A DNA stretch of 60,053 nucleotides, from the NCBI GenBank assembly GCA_964470965.1, contig CAYYIS010000034.1, positions 1 through 60,053 on the forward strand, written 5' to 3'. The DNA is from CAYYIS01 sp964470965 (GTDB lineage Bacteria > JAAXHH01 > JABIQT01). The translations under genes were made by a program, and so were the position numbers. The notes below the pieces were generated by a model, which made no database searches, was not told where the DNA came from, and saw nothing but the letters and a program-made list of their open reading frames with translations. This document shows, one piece after another, positions 36,003 to 43,764 of the stretch (within the stretch, counting starts at the first letter, position 1; each line of letters starts with the position of its first letter).

Positions 36003-36863
36003 TTGGAACTCACAAAAAATCAGATCGCACAATTCAACGAAGACGGTTATCTATTGCTCAGACAGGTTCTGGCGGATAGGGACCTCGATCCCATCATCGA
36101 TGAATACGAAGACCACATCGACCGGCGGGCCCGTGAGCTGCTCGCCGAAGGTAAGATTACGGACCTGCAGGAATCCGCGCCGTTCAACCGGCGTCTGGCT
36201 CTAATCTGTGAAGAAAACCAGGAAATCTATCCTGAATTGGATATTATGCACTTCCGNNNNNNNNNNNNNNNNNNNNNNNNNNNNNNNNNNNNNNNNNNNN
36301 NNNNNNNNNNNNNNNNNNNNNNNNNNNNNNNNNNNNNNNNNNNNNNNNNNNNNNNNCCGCATGTGGCACCCTGGCATCAGGATGCCGGGGTGACCTGGGA
36401 AGAGGCGGATCTCTTCTTCATTCTCACCGCCTGGTTGCCGCTGTCGACCGCAACTCCGGAAAACGGATGCCTGCAGTTAATCCCGCGATCGCATGGTGCC
36501 GGCTTGATGCACCATCATATAAAGGCCGGGATCGGCACTGTGATCGTGGATGAAGAAATGCCCAATACGGAACCGCTGACGCTGCCCATGGAAAAAGGTG
36601 ATCTGCTGCTCATGCACAAGGAGATTCCGCATCGGTCCACCACGAATCATTCGGGGACCGTGCGCTGGAGTATGGATCTAAGATATCAGAAAACCGGCAC
36701 ACCGACAGGCCGACCGTTTCATCCCGATTTCGTGGTACGGAGCAAAGAAAACCCCGATTCGGTCCTGACCGATTACGAAAAGTGGCGTCATCTCTGGATA
36801 GATAGTCTTGAGAAAGGGCAGCAGCTTCAGGTCAAAGCACACAGATGGGAAGTCGTACAGTGA
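36003..36863 (+). CDS. Phytanoyl-CoA dioxygenase family protein, interrupted by assembly gap
   Basis: Fe(II)/2-oxoglutarate oxygenase of the PhyH family: N-terminal ITKNQIAQFNEDGYLLLRQVL-type opening, then after the gap VAPWHQDAGVTW (His-x-Asp metal motif), LTAWLPLSTATPENGCLQLIPRSH and HRSTTNHSGTVRWSMDLRY (distal His and the Arg that binds 2-oxoglutarate). Start is TTG at 36003 with AGGAG 6-7 nt before. 100 Ns (36257-36356) replace the stretch before the HxD motif; relatives have roughly 40-50 residues there, so the true gap may be a little longer than 100 bases. Hydroxylated substrate unknown. 20 bp after the binding-protein gene, so possibly the last gene of the operon. Confidence 0.88.
   Translation: MELTKNQIAQFNEDGYLLLRQVLADRDLDPIIDEYEDHIDRRARELLAEGKITDLQESAPFNRRLALICEENQEIYPELDIMHFXXXXXXXXXXXXXXXXXXXXXXXXXXXXXXXXXXPHVAPWHQDAGVTWEEADLFFILTAWLPLSTATPENGCLQLIPRSHGAGLMHHHIKAGIGTVIVDEEMPNTEPLTLPMEKGDLLLMHKEIPHRSTTNHSGTVRWSMDLRYQKTGTPTGRPFHPDFVVRSKENPDSVLTDYEKWRHLWIDSLEKGQQLQVKAHRWEVVQ
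36257..36356. other. Assembly gap (100 N)
   Basis: A run of exactly 100 unknown bases inside the PhyH gene, the usual scaffold placeholder of arbitrary length. Frame before and after happens to agree, but this carries no meaning. Confidence 0.98.
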
Positions 36864-37159
36864 TTCGATTGCGAGTGAAAGGAAACAGGCAATTAAATTG
36901 AAGGAATCAGGCGGTGAAATGAACAATCAATGGGCCGATCCGATGATCTTCTATGTCGGAATAACCAGATCGGTTTAATTTACTGTGACTTAAAAGGAAA
37001 AAATAAAATCAGGTGCCGGGATATGGATCGTAAGATCGCGTTTGAATGATCTTCAACAGTCAATCGGTGTCATATAACGTGAACCTGATCCGGGTTATCC
37101 TGCACATCCGGAACGGTCTAACGGGCGGATTTCTGTCTATCACCACGGGAGGTTAAACG

Positions 37160-37561
37160 GTGAGTCGGGTGATGAAATCATATGAACTTCTGGAAGATCG
37201 AATGAAGGAAATCTACTTCGACTTCTACAAGGAAACATACAAAGAAGGTACCGCGATCGATATGAAAACCAAGGAACTGATCGCCATCGCCGCGTCTCTC
37301 AGTGGGGGGTGTCAGAATTGTCTCGAGGGACATTTGAAGAAGGCGATGAAATACGGCGCCAGTGGTGACGAGGTCAGAGAAACCGTGGCCATCGCCGTCG
37401 GCGTCAGTGCCGCAACCATCGTGGATCGTTCGGATCTGGCAAATTTCAATACGGACATAAGTCGGTTGCTCGACAAAGCCGATGTGCTGAACAACGGCAA
37501 ACCCAAACACAAGAAGCAGAAAGTCCGCAAAGGTAAAACAAAAGAACCAGTGGAGGAATAA
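37160..37561 (+). CDS. Carboxymuconolactone decarboxylase/AhpD-like protein
   Basis: A 133 aa protein with the AhpD-like core: TAIDMKTKELIAIAASLSGGCQNCLEGHLKKAMKYGAS, where CQNCLEGH is the CxxC...H peroxidase-reductant site of AhpD-type proteins. A Lys-rich C-terminus (KHKKQKVRKGKTKEP) follows. GTG start at 37160 with GGGAGG 7 nt before. It is 3 bp upstream of a TlpA-like thioredoxin, so the two probably form a thiol redox pair. The 296 bases before it (36864-37159) hold no gene I can support. Confidence 0.85.
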   Translation: MSRVMKSYELLEDRMKEIYFDFYKETYKEGTAIDMKTKELIAIAASLSGGCQNCLEGHLKKAMKYGASGDEVRETVAIAVGVSAATIVDRSDLANFNTDISRLLDKADVLNNGKPKHKKQKVRKGKTKEPVEE

Positions 37562-37564
37562 CAA

Positions 37565-38287
37565 ATGTCCAGGTTATCTAAACTTTCAGTCAGTCTCCTT
37601 TTCCTGCTTTCGGTAACCGCTGGGTATACCGGAGATTCTGTTGCCCAGAACTCGCAGCCTGCCGGACTTTCAGCGGATGAACAGAAAGTCGTCAAGTACG
37701 TGATGGATGAGTTCGCTAAATCTAAGGCCGGAAAGCCGAATTTGAATCCGCGGATGGCCGGTGAGATTCAACAGAAACTCGGAATCACCATAACACCTAA
37801 GATGGTGCCGAACATTCAACGGGCTGTGGTCGCGGAACTGAAGAAAATTGAAATGACCTATAACAAGTTGGACAAAGGCTCAAAGGCGCCCGCGTTCGAC
37901 CTTCCGGCGATGGCCGGTGGTAACGTCAAACTCTCCGATCTCAAAGGTAAAGTGGTCGTGGTGAATTTCTGGGCCACCTGGTGCCCCCCCTGCCTGCAGG
38001 AGATGCCCGGTCTTAACGAAGTGTACAACGGGTACAAAGACAAAGGCGTGGAAGTCCTCGGCCTGACGCTCGATGAAGAAGGTCTGCCGATCACCAAACC
38101 GACCCTTACCAAACTCGGTATTGATTACCCGATTCTGGAAGCCGACAAGGCTACCTACCTGGCCTACGGTCATATCCTGACGATTCCTTTTACCTATATC
38201 ATCGACCGGAATGGTGTCATCCAAAAGAAGTTCATCAACCGTCAGGACAAGGCAGCGTTTGAAGCCGCACTGGATGAGGTGCTGTAG
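37565..38287 (+). CDS. TlpA/ResA-like thiol-disulfide oxidoreductase
   Basis: Membrane- or periplasm-located thioredoxin of 240 aa. A signal peptide (LSVSLLFLLSVTAGYTG, ending near residue 24) is followed by a ~75 residue helical segment not part of the thioredoxin fold, then GSKAPAFDLPAMAGGNVKLS, the active site WATWCPPCLQEMP (CPPC, about residues 136-148) and the cis-Pro loop IPFTYIIDRNG. Such proteins reduce periplasmic disulfides, often for cytochrome c maturation. Translationally close to the AhpD-like gene upstream; a terminator hairpin follows at 38377. Confidence 0.92.
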   Translation: MSRLSKLSVSLLFLLSVTAGYTGDSVAQNSQPAGLSADEQKVVKYVMDEFAKSKAGKPNLNPRMAGEIQQKLGITITPKMVPNIQRAVVAELKKIEMTYNKLDKGSKAPAFDLPAMAGGNVKLSDLKGKVVVVNFWATWCPPCLQEMPGLNEVYNGYKDKGVEVLGLTLDEEGLPITKPTLTKLGIDYPILEADKATYLAYGHILTIPFTYIIDRNGVIQKKFINRQDKAAFEAALDEVL

Positions 38288-38376
38288 AATCGTTATGAGA
38301 ATGAAAAATCATTGAAGACACGGGTCACGCTGACTTTCCATTTGGAGACGATGTCTCTGATGCAGTGTTGAAGAAA

Positions 38377-38413
38377 GCCCCGGGAACCCATGTGGAATCC
38401 CGGGGTTTTTTTT
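38377..38413 (+). terminator. Rho-independent terminator after the TlpA gene
   Basis: CCCCGGGA (38378-38385) pairs with TCCCGGGG (38398-38405) across a 12 nt loop, followed by eight T (38406-38413). It ends the AhpD-TlpA transcript. Confidence 0.9.
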
Positions 38414-38553
38414 CAGAACCCTGTCCAATCGAAAAATCATCTCTTTACAGAGGAACGCAATTCCAACAGCTGTCGTCATAGGTACAGAGTACCGTATTCC
38501 GGGGGGCGTATCTATCGCAGCATCACCCTGATGTACAGGCCTGTGGAGCCCGT

Positions 38554-39168
38554 GTGCCGATTCCGATTCGAGAAGATGCAGACAGCAATCTCGTCGAGCG
38601 TTGTAAGACCGGGGACAGGGAAGCATTCCGTGAGCTGGTAAAACAATACGAGGGCAAGGTATTCAGCGCCATCGCGACGATGGTCGATGACCCGTATGAG
38701 GCGGATGATATCGCACAGGAAGTGTTCATCAAAGTACATCGATCCCTGAAAAACTTTAAGGGGCAGTCCCGGTTTTCGGTCTGGCTGTATCGTATTGCCA
38801 TCAACCAGTGCCTCGACCACATCAAGCACCGGAATCGTCGTCCTGAAGGGACCTCTCTAGACAGCTTGATCGATCGAGACGATGAGAGCATGGAACTTCT
38901 TTTCAGAGATCCATCACCGGATGGGGCAGAGATGTTCGAGAACGACCGGCTCCGGAACAGCGTGCGGTGGGTCGTGGCGTCACTGTCACCCGACCATAGG
39001 GCCGTGATCGCGCTCAAGGATCTGGAGGGATATTCGCAGGACGAAATCGCTGAAATGCTTGACTGCCCGGTCGGTACAGTAAAATCCCGCCTGACAAGAG
39101 CGCGGGAGGCTTTAAAGGACAAACTGCGACCATTTTATGAAGCCTGGAAACATGAGGGGGACTCATGA
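38554..39168 (+). CDS. ECF-type RNA polymerase sigma factor
   Basis: The 204 aa protein has sigma region 2 (AFRELVKQYEGKVFSAIATM; DDIAQEVFIKVHRSL; FSVWLYRIAINQCLDHIKHR, about 22-92) and region 4 (VVASLSPDHRAVIALKDLEG and YSQDEIAEMLDCPVGTVKSR, about 140-180). RpoE/SigW-like ECF group that directs transcription to stress genes. Start GTG 38554 with GGAG about 7 nt upstream. Its last bases overlap the anti-sigma gene (ATGA), the usual coupling of such pairs. Confidence 0.93.
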   Translation: MPIPIREDADSNLVERCKTGDREAFRELVKQYEGKVFSAIATMVDDPYEADDIAQEVFIKVHRSLKNFKGQSRFSVWLYRIAINQCLDHIKHRNRRPEGTSLDSLIDRDDESMELLFRDPSPDGAEMFENDRLRNSVRWVVASLSPDHRAVIALKDLEGYSQDEIAEMLDCPVGTVKSRLTRAREALKDKLRPFYEAWKHEGDS

Positions 39169-39608
39169 ACCTGGACCCAAAGGATTTACTCTTTTCATAT
39201 ATAAATGGAGACCTGAACGAAGAAGAAGCCCGGCAGGTAGAGGAAAGATGTGTGAACGATCCGGAATTCGCTGAAGAGCTTGCGTTTACAAAAAGCGTGG
39301 TTCGGCTGATTGCGGCGCACAGGCCAATCGAAAACCGTCCCTTTTTCTGGACGCGCCTCGCGGCTCGCCTGGATGCGGAAGAAGCTCCCTGGCAAGCCTG
39401 GATATGGGTTGCCAAACGGCTTATTCCAACGATGGTCGCTGTCACACTTCTCGTAACCGGTGGGCTGTGGTTTCAGCAGCCTGCAACGGATGAAAACGGA
39501 TACGATGATACACTGGCCTACACTCTGCAGGACGACTGGCTGACCCAGACCGGGGAGATCTCTAAAGAATACATACTCGAATCAGCCGTGTTCAGCGAAG
39601 GGAGGTGA
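39165..39608 (+). CDS. Putative anti-sigma factor, one transmembrane helix
   Basis: A 147 aa protein overlapping the sigma gene by 4 bp. N-terminal LLFSYINGDLNEEEARQVEER (about 8-28) has the zf-HC2-like helix arrangement of anti-sigma domains but no HxxxCxxC zinc motif. A single membrane helix at about 84-102 (LIPTMVAVTLLVTGGLWF) and a short outer part follow. By position and shape it is the cognate anti-sigma factor, holding the ECF factor at the membrane until a periplasmic signal is received. Confidence 0.75.
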   Translation: MNLDPKDLLFSYINGDLNEEEARQVEERCVNDPEFAEELAFTKSVVRLIAAHRPIENRPFFWTRLAARLDAEEAPWQAWIWVAKRLIPTMVAVTLLVTGGLWFQQPATDENGYDDTLAYTLQDDWLTQTGEISKEYILESAVFSEGR

Positions 39609-39612
39609 ACCC

Positions 39613-40083
39613 GTGGAAACAGGACGTTGGACCCCGACCCTTCTGCTGTCACTCACATTTCTTCTCGGACTGAGTCTGGGATATATTACAAGAGACACCG
39701 TTTTCTCCGACGATCCCCGGCGTGACCCGAGACCTGGACGCGATGCGAGACCGGAGTTCGGTGCTGGTATGAGCGGAACGCCGGGGATCGTCGGCCTCCG
39801 TTCACCACAGTTGGTGGATCGAATGGCGGATACGCTGGAACTCACGGAAGTTCAGCGCGAGGAACTGGACCGAATCCTGGAAGACAACCGCCAGAAGATG
39901 ATGGCCCTTAGGCGCGGCGTCCAACCTCGGCAACGGGCCATATCGGACAGCGCCAGAAAGGCCGTCGAGGTGCTGCTTACACAGAAGCAGATGCGCAGAC
40001 TAAACGAATTGCGCGGCGACATGCGGATGAGACCGCCCAGAGGAGGTCAGCGTGGTGGAGGACCGAGGAGACAACCGTTTTAG
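39613..40083 (+). CDS. Membrane-anchored periplasmic protein, CnrX/ZraP-like
   Basis: A 156 aa protein with GTG start 39613 overlapping the anti-sigma region by spacing only (4 bp gap). One N-terminal helix (TPTLLLSLTFLLGLSLGYIT) then a helical periplasmic domain with LELTEVQREELDRILEDN and VLLTQKQMRRLNEL, the LTxxQ-type hairpin seen in CpxP/Spy/ZraP/CnrX proteins. The C-terminus is Gly/Arg/Pro-rich. In this position it may sense metal or envelope stress for the sigma/anti-sigma pair. Family call is by pattern only. Confidence 0.6.
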   Translation: METGRWTPTLLLSLTFLLGLSLGYITRDTVFSDDPRRDPRPGRDARPEFGAGMSGTPGIVGLRSPQLVDRMADTLELTEVQREELDRILEDNRQKMMALRRGVQPRQRAISDSARKAVEVLLTQKQMRRLNELRGDMRMRPPRGGQRGGGPRRQPF

Positions 40084-40102
40084 ATTGAAAAGGAGCAATA
40101 TT

Positions 40103-40615
40103 ATGACCCGAAAGATGAAAATTCTCGCCGCCTCACTGCTGGTAATCGCCCTCCGGGTGGAACCTGCAACGGCCCAGAATGAGCACACGGATCAAGACAC
40201 GGATCGGGAGCACAGACCACCTATGGGGCAACTCGATCTCACGGATGTCCAACGTGATCAGATGCGTACACTCCGATTCGATCTGGAGAAAGACTTGGCC
40301 CGTCTTCGGGCGGATCAGGAAGTTGCTCAGATTGAACTCAGGGAAGTACTCGATGTAGTCAATCCGGATGCCGCCGCCGCCGCCGCCGCCGCGGGAAAGG
40401 TGAACGAGGCACGTTCCGCGATCTTTCAGCGTGAGATTGCTTTTCAGGTTGCTACCAAACATGTATTGACACCAGAACAGCAGGGGCAGCTCCGGAAAAA
40501 CATGCGTGAGCGAATGGGACGTGTGCGAGAGCAACTCGACCGCCGTGGCCCCGGCAGAATTACCGCCAGACCGGGTCAGGCCAGAAGGCCGGCGGTTACG
40601 CCACGCCGGCCATAG
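40103..40615 (+). CDS. Spy/CpxP-like periplasmic protein
   Basis: A 170 aa exported protein: signal peptide (ILAASLLVIALRVEPATA), then LDLTDVQRDQMRTLRFDLEKDLARLRADQ and HVLTPEQQGQLRKNMRERM, the two LTxxQ repeats of the Spy/CpxP fold. Between them a run of eight Ala is coded by (GCC)7-GCG at about 40370-40393. The C-terminus is Arg/Pro-rich. AGGAG sits about 8 nt before ATG 40103; the earlier GTG at 40052 in the same frame runs through the neighbour and is rejected. Last gene of the ECF operon; likely a chaperone or sensor under its control. Confidence 0.7.
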   Translation: MTRKMKILAASLLVIALRVEPATAQNEHTDQDTDREHRPPMGQLDLTDVQRDQMRTLRFDLEKDLARLRADQEVAQIELREVLDVVNPDAAAAAAAAGKVNEARSAIFQREIAFQVATKHVLTPEQQGQLRKNMRERMGRVREQLDRRGPGRITARPGQARRPAVTPRRP

Positions 40616-40627
40616 ATCTTGTGTTTG

Positions 40628-40670
40628 AGGTCTGGGGGTAAAGTGGCTTCACACCCGTGCTCCCAGACCT
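40628..40670. repeat. 9-bp inverted repeat downstream of the Spy-like gene
   Basis: AGGTCTGGG (40628-40636) pairs exactly with CCCAGACCT (40662-40670) across a 25 nt loop. It lies 12 bases after the Spy-like stop codon and is not followed by a T run, so it may protect the mRNA 3' end or act with Rho. The remaining sequence to 40920 shows no gene. Confidence 0.55.
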
Positions 40671-40920
40671 CCCTGCCGGTCAACGCGGTGACGGATTCCC
40701 ATACTGCATTCTGTATTCCCCTGAACACCCAGTGTTTTGTGTCTCCCGCCTTATATTCTCCTTGTATGTAAAATGGAAACTACGTAACAAACACCAAAGA
40801 CCGGCTTGTTCCGAACGGTTTCTGCATTATGGTCTTAATGTTTCGGGCCGGTGGGATCAGAAAATGGTCCTGCTGGTCAGACAACCTGCTTCATAGGTCC
40901 TTTGAACGATTGGAGATTCT

Positions 40921-41994
40921 GTGCATAACAGACCATTTAATCTTTGGGTTTTCGGCGATTGTCATGTTGGGACGGATAAACGATTTGGGCGGGAGAGTCT
41001 CTTTGAGGCCCTCCGGATGTCCGAACAGGGAGGCGCCCAGGGCGGACCGCATTTCGAGTGGGATGTCGCGGTGGATATCGGAGATATGTCAGGCGGCCAG
41101 CAGGTACCTGAGGACGACGAGGGAATGGAGATAGTTCGGCAATTCGGGGCGTTGAAGCAGCACCCCCGGGAGGCGATCTACAACATCTGCGGCAACCACG
41201 ACCGTAGCGGCCTGGATGAACCGCCGGCCTGGTGGTGGCGGAAGTGGGTGGATCCGACCGGTGAACATTCCGAGTATTCCCGCGTCGACCCTGCAAAACG
41301 ACCTTATCCTATTGAGGGCACTTGGGAACGGTACGCGTTCCAGGTGGGCAACATTCAATTCCTGCTTATGAGCGATGTCAACGAACCATCCCAGAAACTC
41401 GGTCGGGGGGAACTGGGCGGCAATCCCGGGGGAGCAGTTTCCGGCGAGGTGTTCGCCTGGTGGAAGGATCGGGTGGAGGCCCATCAAGACGACATCGTCA
41501 TTTCCGCCCATCATTACATGCTGAAAGATACGACTGTAGCCTCCGGCGAATGGGAAGGCGTGGCCAAATCGGAAGACGGAAGCTGGACCAGCGGCTACCA
41601 CGGTTACAAACCATTGGGTACGCCAAAAGGTGCTTCCTACCTGTACTGGGTGGGCAGCAAACCGGACGCTCAGGCGTTCGAAGGCTACCTGGAAGCCCAT
41701 GCCGGCTCAGTCGACCTATGGTTCGGCGGCCACACCCATACCAATCCGGACGACACCTGTGGAAACAAATCCCACATCGAAACAAGATGGGGCACCCACT
41801 TCATAAACGTCGCCGCCATCTCCCGTCACCATGGTTCACAGAATATCTCTATGAGCCGCCATCTGACATTCACCCCCGGATCGAACGAAGTCCGAATTCG
41901 GTGTTATATGCATATGGATGATTATCTGCCACAGGGTTGGAACGAAAAGGCGGAGCGGACAGCAAGGCTTTCGCGGGCGTTCGAATGGCGATAA
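40921..41994 (+). CDS. Calcineurin-like metallophosphoesterase
   Basis: The 357 aa protein has metallophosphoesterase motifs: FGDCHVGTDKRF (D-x-H, residues 10-21), DVAVDIGDMSGG (GD, about 48-59), YNICGNHDRS (GNHD, about 85-94), VISAHHYML (about 192) and FGGHTHTNPDD (GHxH, about 266). All five metal-site motifs are intact. Substrate unknown; relatives cleave phosphomonoesters or diesters, including cyclic nucleotides. Start is GTG with GGAG about 6 nt upstream. Stands alone. Confidence 0.88.
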   Translation: MHNRPFNLWVFGDCHVGTDKRFGRESLFEALRMSEQGGAQGGPHFEWDVAVDIGDMSGGQQVPEDDEGMEIVRQFGALKQHPREAIYNICGNHDRSGLDEPPAWWWRKWVDPTGEHSEYSRVDPAKRPYPIEGTWERYAFQVGNIQFLLMSDVNEPSQKLGRGELGGNPGGAVSGEVFAWWKDRVEAHQDDIVISAHHYMLKDTTVASGEWEGVAKSEDGSWTSGYHGYKPLGTPKGASYLYWVGSKPDAQAFEGYLEAHAGSVDLWFGGHTHTNPDDTCGNKSHIETRWGTHFINVAAISRHHGSQNISMSRHLTFTPGSNEVRIRCYMHMDDYLPQGWNEKAERTARLSRAFEWR

Positions 41995-42494
41995 GGGATC
42001 AGGAATATAATCTCTTCTGAATTTCTTTAACCCATTTAATCTGCCATGCGAAGCCACAAACAGTTACCGCTATTTAATTTCGGGGCTTTATACTTCGTAA
42101 CTATCTTATGATGGGGGTTCGCAATGTATGACGCCGTAAAGGTTTTTCCGGGCATATGTTTCAGAGCTTCCCCCACTGCATCGAGAACGCGGGTCTGAAT
42201 GTTCTGCGTGTGTGCTTTTCTACCCCTTGTATCCGCTGTCTTCAGCGTTGACGTCCAATCGATCCAGCGTATTCTCGCAATAAGGTGGGATCGCTCCGGC
42301 ATTTATAGCACCCAGGCTGTTTTTTTATTGCAGAAGACATTTTTTTCTGGACGGCCGCTTTTTATTGGATATACTTTTGTTATACAGTATACTCAACAAT
42401 ACTATATCGGCGTGTTTACATTGTCGTTTTGTTATTAAAAGTATCACAAAACGCTGTTGGAGCGTAACTCATCGTGTAATGGGGGAGGTTCATT
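41995..42494. other. Intergenic region of about 500 bases
   Basis: AT-rich toward its right end. One open frame of doubtful status on the minus strand (42036-42302) is listed separately. Near 42366 TTGGAT - 17 bp - TATACT could be a weak promoter for the lipoprotein gene. Nothing else recognised. Confidence 0.5.
42036..42302 (-). CDS. Possible small ORF, 88 aa, or gene remnant
   Basis: Open frame ending in a coherent-looking stretch (TRVLDAVGEALKHMPGK then FTASYIANPHHKIVTKYKA), which reads like real protein, while the first ~30 residues do not. No ribosome site before the first ATG. It may be the 3' end of a broken gene transcribed leftward. Family not recognised. Confidence 0.3.
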   Translation of the reverse strand: MPERSHLIARIRWIDWTSTLKTADTRGRKAHTQNIQTRVLDAVGEALKHMPGKTFTASYIANPHHKIVTKYKAPKLNSGNCLWLRMAD

Positions 42495-43037
42495 ATGTCG
42501 AAGTGGGCAATGTTGTCCTTGATGTCTCTTGCCGTGTGTGTCGGTCTCATCGCCTCAAGCTGTGCCAGTCCGCCGACCGAAGCTCGGAGTGCTGCGGAAC
42601 AAGCAATTGAGGATATCAGTGACGCGGAGAAGTATGCCAAGGATGCATATCAGGTAACGGTTGATGAATTCAACAAAGCCGAAAACCATATGGCCGCCGA
42701 GGAATTCAGCGAGGCTCGTGCCGGTTACGAAAAGACCATACAACTGGCATCGGATGCCGGTAAAGAAACTGGTATAGGCCGTGAATTGGCTAAAGTCGAT
42801 GCCACCAGCCAGCTGGAAGAGTTCCTTGACAGCTGGAGCGAAATGAGCGCCCAGATCGAAAAAGGACGCGGCCGCGCTGTTAAAGCCCTGGCTGGCGAAG
42901 CCAAAGTCTTTAGCGATTCTCTGTCCAGCGTTCTGAACGACCTGAAGAATAACGAACAGTGGTACGAACTGCTTACTGCGCTCGCAGATGCCAACGCAAC
43001 GGCTGATGGTTTCAAAGAACGCGCCGGCGGGAAGTAA
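42495..43037 (+). CDS. Small predicted lipoprotein, helical (DUF4398-like)
   Basis: A 180 aa protein with a signal sequence and Cys in LIASSCASPP (lipobox-like, Cys at about 23), then continuous amphipathic helices rich in Ala and Glu (AEQAIEDISDAEKYAKDAYQ; AEEFSEARAGYEKTIQLA) of the type seen in DUF4398/TPR-like outer-membrane lipoproteins. GGGGGAGG lies about 5-8 nt before the ATG. A clear terminator follows at 43069, so it is a one-gene transcript. Function unknown. Confidence 0.75.
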   Translation: MSKWAMLSLMSLAVCVGLIASSCASPPTEARSAAEQAIEDISDAEKYAKDAYQVTVDEFNKAENHMAAEEFSEARAGYEKTIQLASDAGKETGIGRELAKVDATSQLEEFLDSWSEMSAQIEKGRGRAVKALAGEAKVFSDSLSSVLNDLKNNEQWYELLTALADANATADGFKERAGGK

Positions 43038-43068
43038 ATCCAAACGAACCCGATCAATCGTATGACAT

Positions 43069-43104
43069 AAATCGCCGTCCGAAACGTCGGGCGGCGATTT
43101 TTTT
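43069..43104 (+). terminator. Rho-independent terminator after the lipoprotein gene
   Basis: A 14 bp stem with one G-T wobble (43069-43082 with 43087-43100) and an AACG loop, followed by T residues. Confidence 0.9.
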
Positions 43105-43158
43105 ACGTCACTGCCATCCTTACAAATCGGAACACCTGTTTTTTTCAATCGATCCTGG

Positions 43159-43187
43159 TTGACAAAACTCAACCACTTACATAGTAT
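43159..43187 (+). promoter_or_regulatory. Sigma-70-type promoter for the EIIA-rph-rdgB run
   Basis: TTGACA (43159-43164), 17 bp spacer, TAGTAT (43182-43187), about 70 bases before the EIIA start codon. Confidence 0.7.
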
Positions 43188-43257
43188 CACTTTAATGCTG
43201 TATATTCATCACAGTACCGGCGGTCTGATAAAATATGTACAGGGCGGGAGGAGTTTC

Positions 43258-43725
43258 ATGAATTTGTTGGATATACTTGATGAGCAGGTGGTGCTCATCA
43301 ACCTGCAGGCCACCGACAAGCAGGGCGCTATCGTTGAGCTTGCTACGGCACTTAAGACCTCCGGAAAAATAACCGACTTGGATGGCGTACTAAATGCAGT
43401 GCTTGAGCGGGAAAAGATAATGAGCACCGGTATCGGAAAGGGAGTTGCGATCCCACACGGTAAATCCGATGCCGTAAACGAGCTGGCGGGTGTTCTCGGC
43501 GTCAAAAAGGAAGGTTTGGATTTCGCTGCGCTGGATGAACAACCCGTATTTCTTTTCTTCCTTCTGGTTTCCCCTCCCGACGTTTCCGGCCCCCACATCC
43601 GGGCCCTCGCCCACATCTCCCGATTACTCAGGCACGACAACCTTCGCAGGACTCTTATCGAAGCCGATTCGGCAGACGCGGTGCTGGGTCTAATAACCGA
43701 AGAAGAGCGACGTAACATCATTTAA
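43258..43725 (+). CDS. PTS EIIA-2 type phosphocarrier (PtsN/FruA-like)
   Basis: A 155 aa EIIA of the fructose/nitrogen type: MNLLDILDEQVVLINLQATDK, then MSTGIGKGVAIPHGKSDAV with the phospho-acceptor His in IPHGK (about residue 67), and DVSGPHIRALAHISRLLR. It carries a phosphate from HPr-like proteins either to a sugar permease or, in the PtsN branch, for regulation; no PTS permease is nearby, so regulation is likelier. Start: GGGAGGAG about 6-8 nt before ATG 43258; the longer frame from 43159 covers the promoter and is rejected. Confidence 0.9.
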   Translation: MNLLDILDEQVVLINLQATDKQGAIVELATALKTSGKITDLDGVLNAVLEREKIMSTGIGKGVAIPHGKSDAVNELAGVLGVKKEGLDFAALDEQPVFLFFLLVSPPDVSGPHIRALAHISRLLRHDNLRRTLIEADSADAVLGLITEEERRNII

Positions 43726-43764
43726 CCACTTACAGATTAACTCAGAGATCCAAGGAGGCCACAC

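Noticed and set aside
37081..37103. GAACCTGATCCGGGTTAT, like the 3' core of a thiamine riboswitch
   Set aside because: The matching 5' half (GGGTGC...CTGAGA) is absent upstream and the downstream gene (AhpD-like) has no link to thiamine, so it is taken as chance.
43209..43721. 170-codon minus-strand frame over the EIIA gene
   Set aside because: Antisense to a gene with clear family motifs.
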